From NCBI RefSeq assembly GCF_001625215.2, contig NC_030381.2, forward strand, positions 55,946,714 to 56,010,713: 64,000 bases of DNA, given 5' to 3'. The number at the start of each line of letters is the position of its first letter. Positions within the stretch are counted from its first letter, which is position 1. Both the position numbers and the translations under genes were made by a program. Origin of the DNA: Daucus carota subsp. sativus. Its lineage: Eukaryota > Streptophyta > Magnoliopsida > Apiales > Apiaceae. Below the pieces are notes generated by a model that had not been told where the DNA came from, made no database searches, and worked only from the letters and a program-made list of their open reading frames with translations. Shown here one piece after another: positions 46,364 to 59,700 of this stretch.

Positions 46364-46965
46364 AACTGATTATATTTGAATTTTATGGCTAATTGGATTG
46401 TTTCAAAAGTTTCAATATATTACTAGTTCTTTGGTTTAGTTGTATAGTTGAACTCCGTTAAAATATAAATTGCAAATCTGGTTACAGTCCATTTTCCACA
46501 ATTGCCTTCTTTTACTATCATCTTAAATGCAATATATGTGATTCATACTCATTTATAAAAGAGTAACTGTATAACTTGCTTTTGCAGAGTCAGAAAGATA
46601 CACTATAACACTTTAATAAGCAGACAGCACATGGTACAAAAGCTCTAAAAGTCTAGCAAGCAATTGATTTTATCATGTTGCTAACAAGCTGATGGGAATT
46701 GACCAACAAGATCAGCACTTGAAACACTAATCCACAACTTCTCATGTTACATTTCAGCATCATCGTAACTTATATCATCGTACATACATTGACAAATGAT
46801 GATGCTCTTGGAATTGTCTAAAAACAAGCAATCATGGCACATTTGGTTTGCTCAGCTTTAAATGATGACGTTGTAACCCGCATCTTGGAATTGTCTAAAA
46901 ACAAGCAATCATGGCACATTTGGTTTGCTCAGCTTTAAATGATGACGTTGTAACCCTCGACAACC
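46364..46965. other. Convergent 3' intergenic region
   Basis: These 600 bp hold the 3' ends of the CRM gene (plus) and the PRCC gene (minus). The only notable structure is a perfect tandem duplication at 46806-46956. Confidence 0.7.
46806..46956. repeat. Perfect tandem duplication, period 77
   Basis: Copies 46806-46879 and 46883-46956 are identical over 74 bp, separated by three bases. The right copy ends 10 bp from the PRCC stop codon, so both copies should be in the PRCC 3' UTR. Identity points to a very recent event or an assembly artefact. Confidence 0.95.
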
Positions 46966-49477
46966 CTACCACCCATACTTGGCTTGTGTTTCAGCTTTGG
47001 TGAGGAATCCTTTGGCTCTCCTCTCTGCGAGCTCCATCTCCTTCTGCCTCATGTCAAAATACAGAGTACCAATCTGATGCTTCCTCTTGTGCAACTTTGA
47101 AGGCTTCCCTTTGGCAGAAACAGGCTACACAATAGAAGAAGCGCCAATAAGAAAGACATTTCATTTCAGGTATCAAGCTGAACATTTTCTTTTTATAAAA
47201 TGGAACAGTCACACTTACAAAGACATTTACAATCTCATGTCTGCGACATGTGCTACGTCAAGGTGAACGAAGATAGGAGGGGATCAAATGAAATTTAAAT
47301 GTTCATAAATTTTCAGCATTCCTCCATTTTATTCCTACCAATGTAAACTAGAGCTCCAATCCAACTAGTCATACCCGAATTTGTGGGATTGAACTATACT
47401 TTGAATTGTACTAATGAAACGGTGGAAGGGATATATATTACTTCTGTAAAGAAGTACATAAAACTCTACTTCTTTCTGAAATAAGCCCTTATTTTTGTTG
47501 TCAAATAACGAATATGAAACAACTCTTTAACATTTACATCCAAATTTTTTTATAAAAAGCTGCATTTAAAAATAAATAAATAACAGCCGTTGCTAAACAA
47601 GCACAAAATAGTATCAAATTTATTCCTTTTCAACCAGATTCAATCCTCTCAACCAAAAGCCAAGGATTTGGTTACCAAAGCTTCGAACATTCATCCAGAA
47701 AAAAATTAAAAAATTCCACGTTCAAGCTCATAAGCCTGTTTGGTTAATTCAGATATATGTTAAAATCAACTTAATGCAAATTGTTATAATTTTAATATGA
47801 CTTGACAAATATTAATCACTTTGACAAAATGTGATTTCTGGTATTTTCACTATTCTGATGTGATTATTATTACCTTTAACAAAAGACAAGTAAACTAATC
47901 AAACAGATCATAGCTTACAACTAAGAGAACAACTAACATCATCAAAATAACTCCAAGTAACAAGTTAATAAAGGGAATAAGGAGTTAAAACTCATGTAAT
48001 CTGTTATTATTAAACAGATTAGAGATGGACAATATGAATCGATAATTATTTAATAAGTACGAGAATTTATTTGTGACTCTGCCGCTTCTCTGCAGGGATA
48101 GGTACTTATCCCTCTTTTTAACATTTTCCTCGCCCTGTACTACACCACAGCTTATAAGTTATATTCCAGTTTTTAAAAAGTAGCATGTAGGTTACTTATT
48201 TCTGTAAGTTGTTTAAGGCTTGTAATATGAATTGACAAAGATTAGTGTTACCCTCGGACAGGTAAGCCTGGTATTTTTATGCAATTCCTTTTTGAATTTT
48301 ACTGTTTTGGAATTTATAAGGAAATAACTTCTACCTATTAAGCCATAGATAAATAAGTAACAAGGTAGCAAGGTAAAACCATATTCTAAGGGTGTAATCT
48401 AGGGCAACAAGGAAAATTAATCAAAAGATGGATAGACTAGTAAGGGCAAAAAAGAACCTGGTAAGAAGGACCGAATGCAATCCCAGTCAACTTGGCAGTG
48501 TCTTCCCTTGGTCTATTCTTCATCAACTCATCCTGCTTAACCTCAATCATCTCCGAAGGAAAATCATTCCTGCCTCTCTTTCCAGAATTTCTACCCATAA
48601 TTTCTACTGGCATTGCTGGTGTCTCTGTTGTTGTGTTGGACTTATCAATCCATTTATTTTCATATTGTTGGCCGTAATTGGTGTCATAAGCAGGATAAGC
48701 AACATCATAATTAGCATAATTGTCCGTAGCGGGAGCCAAATTGGAAGCATCATCATAGGCAGGACCATACGCAGCAGCGTAAGTAGCATCATAAGGTGCA
48801 TAATCATTACTAGGTGGAACCGCAATAGAAGTATCGGTAGCAGCAGCATTATATCCAGTACTAGCATAAGTATTGTAATTTGCATAGTTCTCATTCACCG
48901 AGTTATCAATAGGAATATTATCATTAAGTGGCTTAGTAGAAAGACTACCATGAGTAGAGGTCGCTGCAGGAGAGGCATCAGCTTCGAGAATCGATCGACG
49001 TGCAGTGCCCGAAGAGGAGGAGGAGGAACCGCCCAACGACATTGAGTTCTTGGGAGCAGGAATAATCGATGAGATGGATTTAAAAGAAGAATTGTTGATT
49101 AAATTCAAAGATTCTGAGTTTTTTCTTTGCTTCTCCTTTGCCACATCGTCATCGTCATCGTCTGGGGTGATTGGGTTAATGGGTGGGCGAAATTGGACGA
49201 TTTTTTTTGGGATTTTGGGCGTGTCTATGGTTTGTGCTTTGGGCTTGGGAAGGGCAGAGAACAAAGAGGGTTTAGGGTTAGGTTGAGAAGGGGTTGTCGA
49301 TTTGGGAGTGGTTTGTTGAGAAGAAGAAGAAGAAGGGGAGGGTTTAGAGAGATTTGATTTGGGAGGTGGGAGAGATGAGAATACAGATGGTTTTGAAGGA
49401 GGTGCAGGTGGGGGTTTGATTGAATTATTTTCTTCGTCATCCGAAGAAGATGCATAACTTGCTAGCAATGATTCCAT
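46966..49477 (-). CDS. PRCC-family proline-rich nuclear protein
   Basis: Two exons, 49477-48458 and 47124-46966, join in phase 0 to give 392 residues. The C-terminal block encoded by exon 2, KGKPSKLHKRKHQIGTLYFD followed by MRQKEMELAERRAKGFLTKA and ETQAKYGW-stop, is the conserved end of the PRCC family (papillary renal cell carcinoma-associated proline-rich protein), a nuclear factor tied to pre-mRNA splicing. The N-terminus MESLLASYASSSDDEE is also typical. Between them are a Pro/Ser-rich region (about 20-110), an Asp run at about 106-111, and a Tyr/Ala-rich stretch (about 190-270) with repeated YDxxYA units. The last is low-complexity and probably disordered. It is transcribed divergently from the TlyA-like gene, 260 bp away. 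Confidence 0.92.
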
Positions 49478-49737
49478 CTAATCGCGAGAGAGAGAGAGAG
49501 AGCGGGGAGGGAGAGAGGGATTGAAGAAAGGGGAGTAGTAGAGAGGATAGAGACGGAATTAAGAAAAGAGAAAGGTAAGAGGGGAAGTTGGGGCCTGGGT
49601 TGGATATTATTTGGGCCTGCTGATAAATGGGCTGAAAACAAATTATACCCCGAATCCAACCCAAGTCGCCTCTGCTGTGGTGGCGTTGGGATAAAAAAAA
49701 GGCGGTGGCGCTGTCTGAAAGTGTTGGTGGTTGATTA
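49478..49737. promoter_or_regulatory. Bidirectional promoter, PRCC and TlyA-like genes
   Basis: Only 260 bp separate the two divergent start codons. The region carries a GA tract in the PRCC leader (about 49487-49502) and two site II motifs, TGGGCC (49612-49617) and TGGGCT (49628-49633), oriented toward the TlyA-like gene. Site II motifs can drive both directions in plants. Confidence 0.65.
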
Positions 49738-49974
49738 ATGATGGCAGCACTGCAGAATTTGAAGCTCCTTCATCTGTCACGCTTCACTGCTCCACCCTAT
49801 TCCAATCTCTCTGGTAAATTAAATTTGTTTTACATATCAAGTTGTTATTGAATTAACTAATTCAGTTACAATATTTTTGTTCAGTTAAGTGGGTAAAGAT
49901 GCTGCCGCATTATCCCATTAGGAGCTTTGCTACTGTTAGTTCTTCAAAGCTTAAACCACGCAACAACAAGTGTG

Positions 49975-50016
<42 letters not shown>

Positions 50017-53000
50017 GCTCTCTCTCTGAATTATCGTCGCTATGTTATTGCAATTTCTTCGACTCCATCTTTTATCAGGAGGAGGAGACTGGATGATGTA
50101 TGTCTCGAAAGGTTTCAGCAATACAGCAGAACCTATGTACAGTCATGGATCCTGCAAGGTACTTGATCTCTCTCACCCTGCAATTTTTTGCTTTTTTTAT
50201 GTTAAGGGCATAAATGTTGCAGTGGAGTTTCTCATCCCTAATATTACTAAAATGGATAATGTTGTATTCAGATTTGCAATAACAGTGACATGCTAGTTAT
50301 TACTTGTCAGACAATTAGATTAAACTTTTTTCGCCATTTGATTGTTCATCTATTGTTGGGATTCCTTGTAAATTTTAATCCTCTGTCTATTTGATATATC
50401 TAATTAGGTAATCATTGTTTTTTTAACACATACATTAATACATATACCAAGTTTTTAATGTTGCATTAGAAAATGCTCCCCCTTTTAACCCTATCTTGTT
50501 GGTTTTAAACATAATATAGACACGTATCTACTATACACTTATGAAGACACCTGATTGAATTACACTGCCGCGTCTAAAATTTGTGTGCATGCATCTGATG
50601 ACTCTGTCTCTTTAGGCAAAGTCATTGTTGATGGTAAGGTGATATATAAAGCTGGAACTCCTGTATCTGATAAATCTGTCGTGGAGATCAAAGCTGAAAT
50701 TCCAAAATATGTATGTAGGTGATGATTCTTTGCAAAATTCTTTTATCCTCATTATATTTTCATTTCCACAACTATGTTAGAGCAGGCATTTTGTTTAATT
50801 TTATACAAGTTTGCATCTCCAGGGCAGGACATAAATTGGAGGCTGCCATTGAGCAACTTGGTATTGATGTAGCTGGAAAAGTAGCTCTTGATTCAGGTTT
50901 ATCAACTGGAGGATTTACTGATTGTTTACTTCAGTATGGTGCTTCTTTTGTTTATGGAGTAGATGTGGGATATGGACAGGTAAGAGAACTCAATGGGTAG
51001 TACATATAATGTACAGTGAGTATAGTGTACACCCTCCACTTTCTTAATGTATTATTGTGGTTTCCTTGAAACAAAAAAAAAAACACTTCAAGTCTTAAAT
51101 TCAATGACCGATTTCATTTACTAAATTTTGACAAGCCTCATCGAATCTAGAATGAGGGGGTATAAATTTGTGAGTTGATACTGGTCATGGTCAAACCCTG
51201 TATATGGAAAACAAAGGAGCACCTACAGAGTCAAACTAGCAGTATTATAAAGTACCGAAGAAGACAACCTTCTAGCTCATAACCTAAAACTGATAGTCAT
51301 CCAAGGCTTTTCCTTATTCTGTAATAAAGCTCGAGAAGGATATTATATTTTGGAAACCTCATCAGTGCAATGAGCTCTACCTTGAACTTGTAATAACCTT
51401 GAAAAAAGATATGATATTTCTTTCATGTTCAGAAATTTAAAATGACTGATGAAGATTAGAAATACCAAAGCTTGAACTGTATCTTATTTGGTTGGCAATG
51501 TGTTTCTCGACCTTTTCTACTGTTGAACATTCTGCATGACAGAAAGTTGTGCTATTTGTCTATGGTAATGAATGCCAATCACATTTCAGGTGGCAGAAAA
51601 AATCCGCTGTGATGAGCGTGTATCTGTAATAGATCGGACAAACTTGAGATATCTTTCTGAACTTCCTCAAAAAGTCGATTTGGTGACGCTGGATCTTTCA
51701 TTCATATCCTTACTTCTGGTAAACTTTTCATTTGCGACTTTAAGCTTACCTTTGTCTTCTTGCAATACTCATTTTATAAGTTTTGTGGACTATCCTTGTG
51801 CCTTTAGCCAATGGATCACCAAAGTAGACACTAAATTTTAGCAACTAATAACTCATGCTGCTTTGAGATTTATATAATCGAGGTCAGCTTCTTGATTATA
51901 GTTTTATCCACTGAAGCTTAACCATGGTTCCTGTTTTGCATCATTTCCCCAACTATATGCAGGTCATGCCGGCTGTGGTCAATTTAATGAAAGAAGATGC
52001 TGTATTGGTTACTCTAATAAAACCTCAGTTTGAGGCTCGCAGATCACAAGTATGGAATCAATGCCTTTCTCATTTTCTCATGCCTTTCAATTATGTGTCC
52101 TTCAATTTCTATCAATTATAAAATGTCTCTGAATTAAAAATTTAACTCTGTTACTGCACAGAAGGATCTGCAAGGTTGCAATATAAAATTAGTATAATTT
52201 ATGTTTCTTGTGAAGTAACTCTCGGGCGGAATATAAATTTTGTTACAGGTTGGAGGCGGCGGAATCGTGCGAGATCCTTTAGTTCATAAAGAGGTAGCTA
52301 CTCAGATTTGGTGTTAACCCCATTGACATAGCATTCAAAGACACCTTTTCTCGAAAACATGCACAACTGAACTGCAGCTCTCTATCATATTTACAGTCTG
52401 TTATAACAATTCTAAGTAGAGTGCCTTTGTCCTGCTATACCTGTTGTAAGAAATTTTGGCTTTTAATAAATTTGGTATTAAAGGTCATTAGTTTTATAGC
52501 TTGGGTCAATACATTTTTGAACTAAACTGACGCTTGTTAATATATCTGAAGATCAGAGTTACCTTGTTGCATGTACAGTATTAGACAAGCAGGGAATGAC
52601 GGAGATTTTTTACATTTTAGTTATAATATTAATATGTGTATATATATTACAATAGTTAATATTTTTAAAACATTGATTATTATTTATATACATGTCAATT
52701 TATTGTGAAGTTGATCACTCTTATCAAATACATATGTTATATATCTTATGTTTTGTTTCTTTTGGCAATAAAAAATTGATTTTTATACTTTGTTTTACAA
52801 TCTCAGTTATTACCATGTCATTCCTTCAACCAAACTGGGCATATAAAGTTTTAATAAATTAGTCTTGGACATGTGCAGGTGCGTGAGAAGATAATTAGTG
52901 GTGTAGAAAATTTTGGCTTTCAATGTAACGGCTGGATTGAATCTCCTCTGAAGGGAGCTGAAGGTAATGTAGAGTTTTTGGCCTGCTATAGTAGAATCGC

Positions 53001-53052
53001 TGTGGAGGGTGCTGATCTCTCGCGTGCAGAAGACGGTACGACTGCGAAGTGA
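49738..53052 (+). CDS. TlyA/FtsJ-type rRNA 2'-O-methyltransferase, organellar
   Basis: Nine exons, 49738-49813, 49885-49969, 50079-50158, 50616-50718, 50823-50979, 51590-51718, 51963-52049, 52249-52293 and 52879-53052, give 311 residues. The protein belongs to the S4-domain plus FtsJ methyltransferase family named for bacterial hemolysin TlyA, which methylates 16S/23S rRNA; the Arabidopsis relative is At3g25470. An N-terminal presequence (about 1-50) is Ser/Lys-rich. The S4 RNA-binding part is [10 protein letters not shown] ... [10 protein letters not shown] (about 55-95). The SAM-binding loop is [20 protein letters not shown] (136-155). A catalytic Lys-Asp-Lys-Glu set is suggested by K119 (AGHKL), D202 (LDLSF), K230 (LIKPQFE) and E286 (GNVEFL). 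All expected residues are present, so activity is likely; the target RNA is inferred. Exon 2's donor directly abuts a CT microsatellite. Confidence 0.93.
49979..50030. repeat. (CT)n microsatellite in TlyA-like intron 2
   Basis: A CT tract of some 16 or more units lies a few bases after the GTGTGTGCC donor of intron 2. This 109-bp intron is thus almost half CT repeat. Confidence 0.95.
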
Positions 53053-54168
53053 GAACAAATTCATTTAGAACAGCTGGTCCCATCACACACAAGCAAAGCC
53101 CGGAAATGAAGTAGGTTGAAAGCATTTGAATTTTGTAAAAATTGCATTAAGCTATATACTATGTCTGCCTTGTAAAAGATTCTAATGTTACCAATTGCTT
53201 TTTTAGATGCAGCGCATCACTAAAGCCCTATTGTAGTCCGATGTTAATATTAGAATAGAGGTAACTGTTGCAATATAAAATCAAAAAGTATATTTTATTG
53301 GTAAATAGATTTCATGATCTGATGCATGATTTTCAAATAGAATTAAAATAGATGAAAAATTAACTAAATGTAGAACGAATAATAAATTGATGTAGAATGA
53401 ATGATGAACACAAGTAAAAAAAACCTAAATCAAATTTGTTTGATATTAATTTCTCGATTGCATGTCAATTGTCACATGACAATTGTAGTCAAATCTATAC
53501 TTGATTATTATTTATCTTTTTAGCATTGTATTGAAGTGTCGTATTTTATATAACATTGCATTTGGAGGTTTTTGTTCTATAATCTTAACTGCTTTCAAGT
53601 GACTTCGTTTACCACTTCAAAACGACCGTGAGCTACACATTCTTTTGCTAAATAAAAAGAGCAAGACCCAAAACCTTCTTGTGTATTTACCCCTTCACTG
53701 ATTATTGAAAGGATTTTTTTTCATATTATATCTGCTCAGGTTTTAGTAAATTTCTGCGCACAACCCATTTACGAAACCGATTTTTACTATATATGTTCCG
53801 ATTGAGATCTGAACTGGGTTAAATATAAATTAAACTGAAATTTTATATTCATAGAATAAAAATATCGAGTAGATTTGATTTCTGATAAATTTATGTGTAC
53901 AAAAACTCGCTGCATCCTGGAACAAATTTGAATAGGCTGCAAATGAAATCCAATCCTGGAAAATAGGATGATAATACAACAAAAGCTAAGGAAAATAGGA
54001 TGATAATACAACAAAAAACTAAGGAAAATTGAAAACATATGTGAAGAACAAATTATGACTATCATGCCGAAAGAGACACTTTATCCGATAATGTGTTGCT
54101 ACGTTCCATGGTAGCTAGAAGAGATCCAAGCAACAGCAGGAGTCAAATTAAATCTGAAGGACTTGGTA
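53053..54168. other. Convergent 3' region, TlyA-like and rhodanese genes
   Basis: This holds the 3' ends of both convergent genes. A 32-bp tandem duplication (GGAAAATAGGATGATAATAC units at about 53958 and 53990) is the only structured feature. Nothing else is seen in the AT-rich remainder. Confidence 0.7.
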
Positions 54169-56342
54169 TCAGCTTTTTGGCTTCGATGGAGTTGGAGAAG
54201 ATGGTGGTTTCAGATCTGGGTACTACATCCATGATCCATGTAAATGAGGTCAGTATTATAATTAAAGAAAGTAATGAAAGACTGAATGCATAGTCCACAG
54301 AAAGATAAATCCTCCTACAGCACCGGACAAGTTTACTAAAACGATCAGTTAGAAGTCATATAATGAAAATTCAGAATTCTTAGAAGGAGATAAATCCTGT
54401 CGGCAATATATATAGCACAGAATGCAGTGTAATTAATGTGGTAATGGAACCCCTGAACTGTGACCATGCTGAGATTCTAATCATTAAAAGGATACTGAAA
54501 AGAAAGCTTCATCTGGAATTTAGTTTATCATAGTAACAAGATACAAGATGATTTAACTAATCTCACATCTGACTTGAACTTAACAATGTGTTTTTGTATA
54601 TGAGGGTGGACTAAAACAGATTTCCCTTGTAAAGGAAAGCATTTGTTAATGTCACATGCAATTGAACAGAGTTGCTAAGTTTTTGGTGTGCATAAAATAT
54701 GATTAAGCACGATGTGCAAAGATTATTGTATAAGCATCAATACGGTCCATTATGTTCCATACCTTAGGATAAGGAGATAAAGATCTTGCACTAATTTTTG
54801 TTTCTGCAGTGGGTTCAGTCTTGCTTACATATCCATTAGTCATCTGGGCGCTGCTACTCGCAGAGGAAGACTGATCTGCATTTTCACTTAGTTGATTAAT
54901 TCCTTGGCCGTGAACCAATTCAGTCTGTGGCAACTTTTTTCCCTTTTTCTTCGGGAAAATGTGCACAGATGGAGGGAGAAGTGTCCCTTGTATTGACTGC
55001 AACAGAAGTAAATATCAGCTGCAATAATAGTTTACACCGTTTTCATGGAAGTAAATTAACAATTTGGGACTGAGATATGTAACTTAATGATAATACAACA
55101 TATTTAGAGAGCCATCACATATATCTAAAGACTAAACTTCACTTATAAACAAAAGCTCATAATCCTTTTCTCTGTTATGACCGAAAAACTCATTATCCAA
55201 CTTTGGTTTCCCTTGTTGATTTAACGTTTGAATATTTACTGCATACGGACTCAATGACAATCATCGGAGTACCAACATCAACCTAATGGCAACATCCACC
55301 ATACACAGGAGGTGTTCTATTGCTCAGTAGGTGCACCGTGCACCTATAATGACACTTCTCTATAACAAGCTAATCAATTGACAATCAACAAATATAATGC
55401 CATCTGAGCTATGCTAAAGAACTAGAAACAATGAAGGCACGTATAACTACAGCAGAGAGACGAAGAATACCAGCCACCCATTCTTCCCTTTAACGCCACC
55501 CCGAATTGCATAGGCCTCTCTGAAACCTTTCTTGAACAACAACTCAGCAACTTTCAAGGAGTTATCATCAAAACTACCTTCCACCCAAAACAAGTTAATC
55601 AGCAATAGTTTGATCATATCAAAATCGACTCGAATCATCAAACTTACCTGTCGAGAATGCAAATTGTGGTATTTGCTGGATCCCCAAAGCAGTCCAGCAC
55701 TTTCTTCACAAACCCATCTTCATCCTTTTCAATATACTCAACCTGGCACACATTCTTATTCAAAATTTTCAAAATGGGAGAAGACAAAGTCCTCAAGGAT
55801 TTTTGATCCCTAATATCTAAAAGCTGAACACTTGGGTCATCACGAAGCTTGCGAAAAGCATTGATAGCAGAGATAAATTTGAACTTCTGCAAGTAATCTT
55901 CGGTGAGCGGGATAACAACAAGCCAAATGAAAGTAACTCCGGCAACAAAGAAAGGGTATCGATTAAAAAAGTCATCAATGGAGACCAAGATAGCCTCTAT
56001 GTTAATCTTGTTGGAGACTTGCTCAGCTGGCAATGTTGTGTCAGAAGCAGAGCTAGAAAGAGGTAGAGAGAAAGCTAGAGAAAGGAATGAGACATGGGTG
56101 TTGACAAAGATTTGCAGTGGGTTGTTCTTGATTGGTAGATTTGTTCTGGGAACTTGGTGAAATGTTTGAGCTTTGAGTGTGATTTTTTTCTTGGCTATGG
56201 AAGAAGAAATGGGATTGAAATTGGAGGTGGAAAAGTTGTAATTTGAGAAAAGAAGAAGAGAATTGTGGGTTTTAAAGTGATTCCGGAATGGCGGAGAAGA
56301 TGATGATGATGAGAGGCATGCGGAGAAAGAAGAAGACTCCAT
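54169..56342 (-). CDS. STR4A: Rhodanese-like domain protein 4A, chloroplastic
   Basis: Four exons, 56342-55648, 55573-55471, 54996-54763 and 54222-54169, give 361 residues. The order matches plant rhodanese-like 4A (Arabidopsis At3g25480): a Ser-rich plastid transit peptide (about 1-60), a membrane segment YPFFVAGVTFIWLVVIPL (about 134-151), a rhodanese fold from VQLLDIRD onward, and a disordered C-terminal tail ending PYPKYPDLKPPSSPTPSKPK. At the active-site position the strand ICILDRSFDDNS leads straight into the helix; no catalytic cysteine loop of the CxxGxR type is visible, so sulfurtransferase activity is unlikely and a structural or docking role is more plausible. The last exon is only 18 codons. 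The gene lies 435 bp downstream of ZIP4 on the same strand and converges on the TlyA-like gene. Confidence 0.9.
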
Positions 56343-56776
56343 TCCCTAAGACCCCAAGATAGCTGGTCTGGGTTTTGGTAACCAGAAACAAACGATAAGA
56401 TATTCATTCAGTCTAGAAGTCTATCCCATCCCCTTTTTTCATTTTTAACTGCTTTTACTTTCTTCCGTTTTCTTTTCTTTTTAATTTTAGTTACTCGGTC
56501 TAACTTCAAACTTATATCACATACTACTTACAATTGACATAGGAGTTCAAATTACTGTGTCAATTTCGTCCTCATCAACTATAAATCTATAATCGTTACT
56601 ACTATAATTTCATAAGCTTCAACGCTCTGAAATCATATGCTAACTGCTAAGTATCAAATGACCTTGCCTAGTAGAAAATACTATACTGCAGGTCTCTTTG
56701 GAATAATATCCAGACATGTGCAAGGCGGTTTTATCATTATACTATTACAGTATAAGAACTATTCGTCGAAGAAATT
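56343..56776. other. Spacer between rhodanese and ZIP4 genes
   Basis: These 434 bp contain the ZIP4 3' end and the rhodanese promoter, both on the minus strand. No repeats or sharp promoter motifs were identified. Confidence 0.6.
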
Positions 56777-59700
56777 TTAATTGGAGTTTGTGGCCTTGCA
56801 TTTATCCTTGAAACTAGCAATGAAATCTTCCATGCATGATTGATAAGTTTGCATTCCTTGAACCTTCCCTGCCAATTCCCACCCCATATTCATCCACTTC
56901 ATTGCTGCACTAGAAGGCCCCATTCTTACTGCTAGAGCTGCCCTGTTCCATGCTGTCATTGCAAGCCATTTACCCTCTTCAATAGGGTACTCACCTTCCT
57001 TCAGTCCCACCATTATCCGGTATGCTTGTCTATACATGCCATAGACTTCATCATCATCGGTATCAGCCTTGTAAACACCACTAAGGCTAATTAGTTTCCT
57101 CATTATCTGAGCCACGGATCCATAATCTGGTGATTGGGAGTCCAGTAAGCTTGAGAGACATGTATTTAGAGCGTAGGTGGCTACTTCAAGATTGGACCGG
57201 GGGCCATCTGATGAAATCAGGCCAATTTGAAGTAGATACTTTGGATTACAAGACTTTGAGCTGGCGAAGCTTTTTATCAGGCGAAGTAGTTGGGGTCCTG
57301 TATCACTGAGCCTTGAATAAAGATCACAGGCATCCAATGTGTGTATAAAGAGGAAATATGGTTCAATGTTAGTAGTCTGATCAATGTTTGGTTGGGGACC
57401 AGCAGAGCATGACAACAAGATCTGTATACAAACAGAAATACATATCATAATGAATTCACAAAGCTCTTGATAACAAATTTGCAGATCAAAACTACAAGCA
57501 TCAACATATGTTGGAGAGTTATAAAGAGGAACTTATAATGGTGGCAACAAGCAAAATCAATTTTTTTTTCAGAAGATACCTTTCCAGTCCTGTCTAGTAA
57601 TTCGATGGCTTGTTTGACTTCACTTTCAAGCAATGTGACGTTCCTCTGCTTTTCATCAGCTATCTTGGCAGTAACAGCCAGTATCAGCGACTTACAGACC
57701 ATTACATTGTTACCATCCATATCTCCGTCAATCATTGTACCATAAAATTCTGATGCCAACATAAAAAAGTTCCAAGATAATTCATAATTCTTCTCCTTAC
57801 CAGTTCTCAGCCCAATATTCCATGACTGCACAGCAAACCAGTTCCGCTCCCGTGTCCCAACCTCACCTTTCCCAAAGAAGCTATCAGCTCCAAGCTCAGA
57901 TAAGCGAGCATGAGCTTGTTTCATGTACTTGAGGACATCGGAATCATGAAGAGGATCTTGACTGATAATTGTGACAAGAGTACGAAGAACGACAACTTCA
58001 GTTGTTGGCATAGACTTTCCCGAAGAGTAAAATTTTAGGAGCACAGATAGAGAGGCAACAGCAACAGGAAGTGCATGACAAGCAACTGCTTCATGGGCTG
58101 AGAGGGAGAGGAAGTCAGGACTGAAGTCTAGGCAAGCCGGCATCGATTGAACTTGAGTAACAGCCTTATCATGCTCAATCTTTTGTAGGTAGATCTTAAA
58201 CTGCACATATAAAAAATATTATCAGTTCAGCAAAACCATGATATTGGTAATATAGTTGTACCCGTGATACTTGTTTGCCAAACTAGTTTTGGGGGGCAGA
58301 GAGAGAACCTTTAGAAATGCACAGGCTATGTTGGGTTCAAGCTGTGAGATGATTAAAGAACATAAAGTGAGATACAGAACTTATATTAATATATTATAAA
58401 TATGTAAATTCAGATGTTGAAATTATTCTTAGAAGACTGTATTTTGTACCTTTTCAGCTTCATCAATATACTCCTCTGCTTGTTTTAACTTGGAAAGACC
58501 TAGATGACAAAGGCAAAGAACTCTGAAACCCTTCGCTCGAAGAATTCTGTTCTCTGTATTATGAGGGACATAAAGCAGGGACTTTTCAAACATCTCAGCA
58601 CTGGTCTCGTAATCTTTGAATCTAAAGTGATCTGCAGCACTGCAGAACATAGTAAACTGTTTATGTTGTATACAGAGATGAACCTATAATGTCTTCTGCT
58701 CAAATCAGGTTGAACCAAACTTTTGATAAGAATACAGAAGCTATAAACATTATACAACCTTAAATCGAAAGATACATATGCTGCACTACTAAGCTTTTTT
58801 TGTATCACTTTGTAAACCTCAGATGTCTATTGCACAAAAATATAACCATATATTAATTTAAACAGCACCCTTTCAGTTTCCAGGTGCTTACACCACAGAT
58901 AATGTCATCCTATAAATTCCCCAGCATATTTGATGTACAACCATTCCAACAGGCAACAGTCCAAACTAGCAACTATTTAAAAAGATATACCATCTGCATT
59001 TTATCTTCTGCCAGTATATTGGACTTGTCTTAACAATGTAATTTCCATTTTAATGGCCTAATCATTATTATTGTGTCAAAATGGATGGTTTTATGCAATC
59101 TTATTGAGACCAAACATCTATCTACAGATAAAATTTTAACCTATAATCTGTTTTTATGCAGTCATTAGCCAAAGAGCAAATTTGTGATATACTTTATGTT
59201 GCACTATCTATTGACCAAATTATAGTGTTTAAACTTTTAACCTATAAAATTCATAGGCAAAACTACGAGCTAGATGCATAACGATATCCAATAAACCCAA
59301 TTAAGTTGCTCAGTACCAAAAAAAACTGACCAATTCCAAAGCAAAGAATGCATTACAGTCCGCTCCTTGGCAGCATCTCCAGCAAAGAGAGCAACGACCC
59401 TGTCATCGGAGACAAGCTCAGCCACCACCTTCGCTCTCACCTTTGACCCCTCACTGCCAACACCATCACCAAGAACTCTATGAACCACTCTAGTGGCTGC
59501 ACCTGCACTTACATGACATCTCCCTAAAAGTCCTAAGAAAATTCCCTTCGCTGTCTCGGCTCCTGCTGTTCCAACTGCCTGAAAGTAAAACTCCACAGCT
59601 GACACCCAAACAGCTTCTGGAATCCCCTTATTTACCACCATACCTCTCAATTCCTTCTCCGCTTCTTCAAACCTCCCTACCCCCAACCAAGCTTTCATAG

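Noticed and set aside
48428-49045. 205-codon plus-strand frame rich in Ile/Ser/Arg
   Set aside because: It is antisense to the low-complexity Tyr/Ala/Ser region of the PRCC exon, which keeps all frames open.
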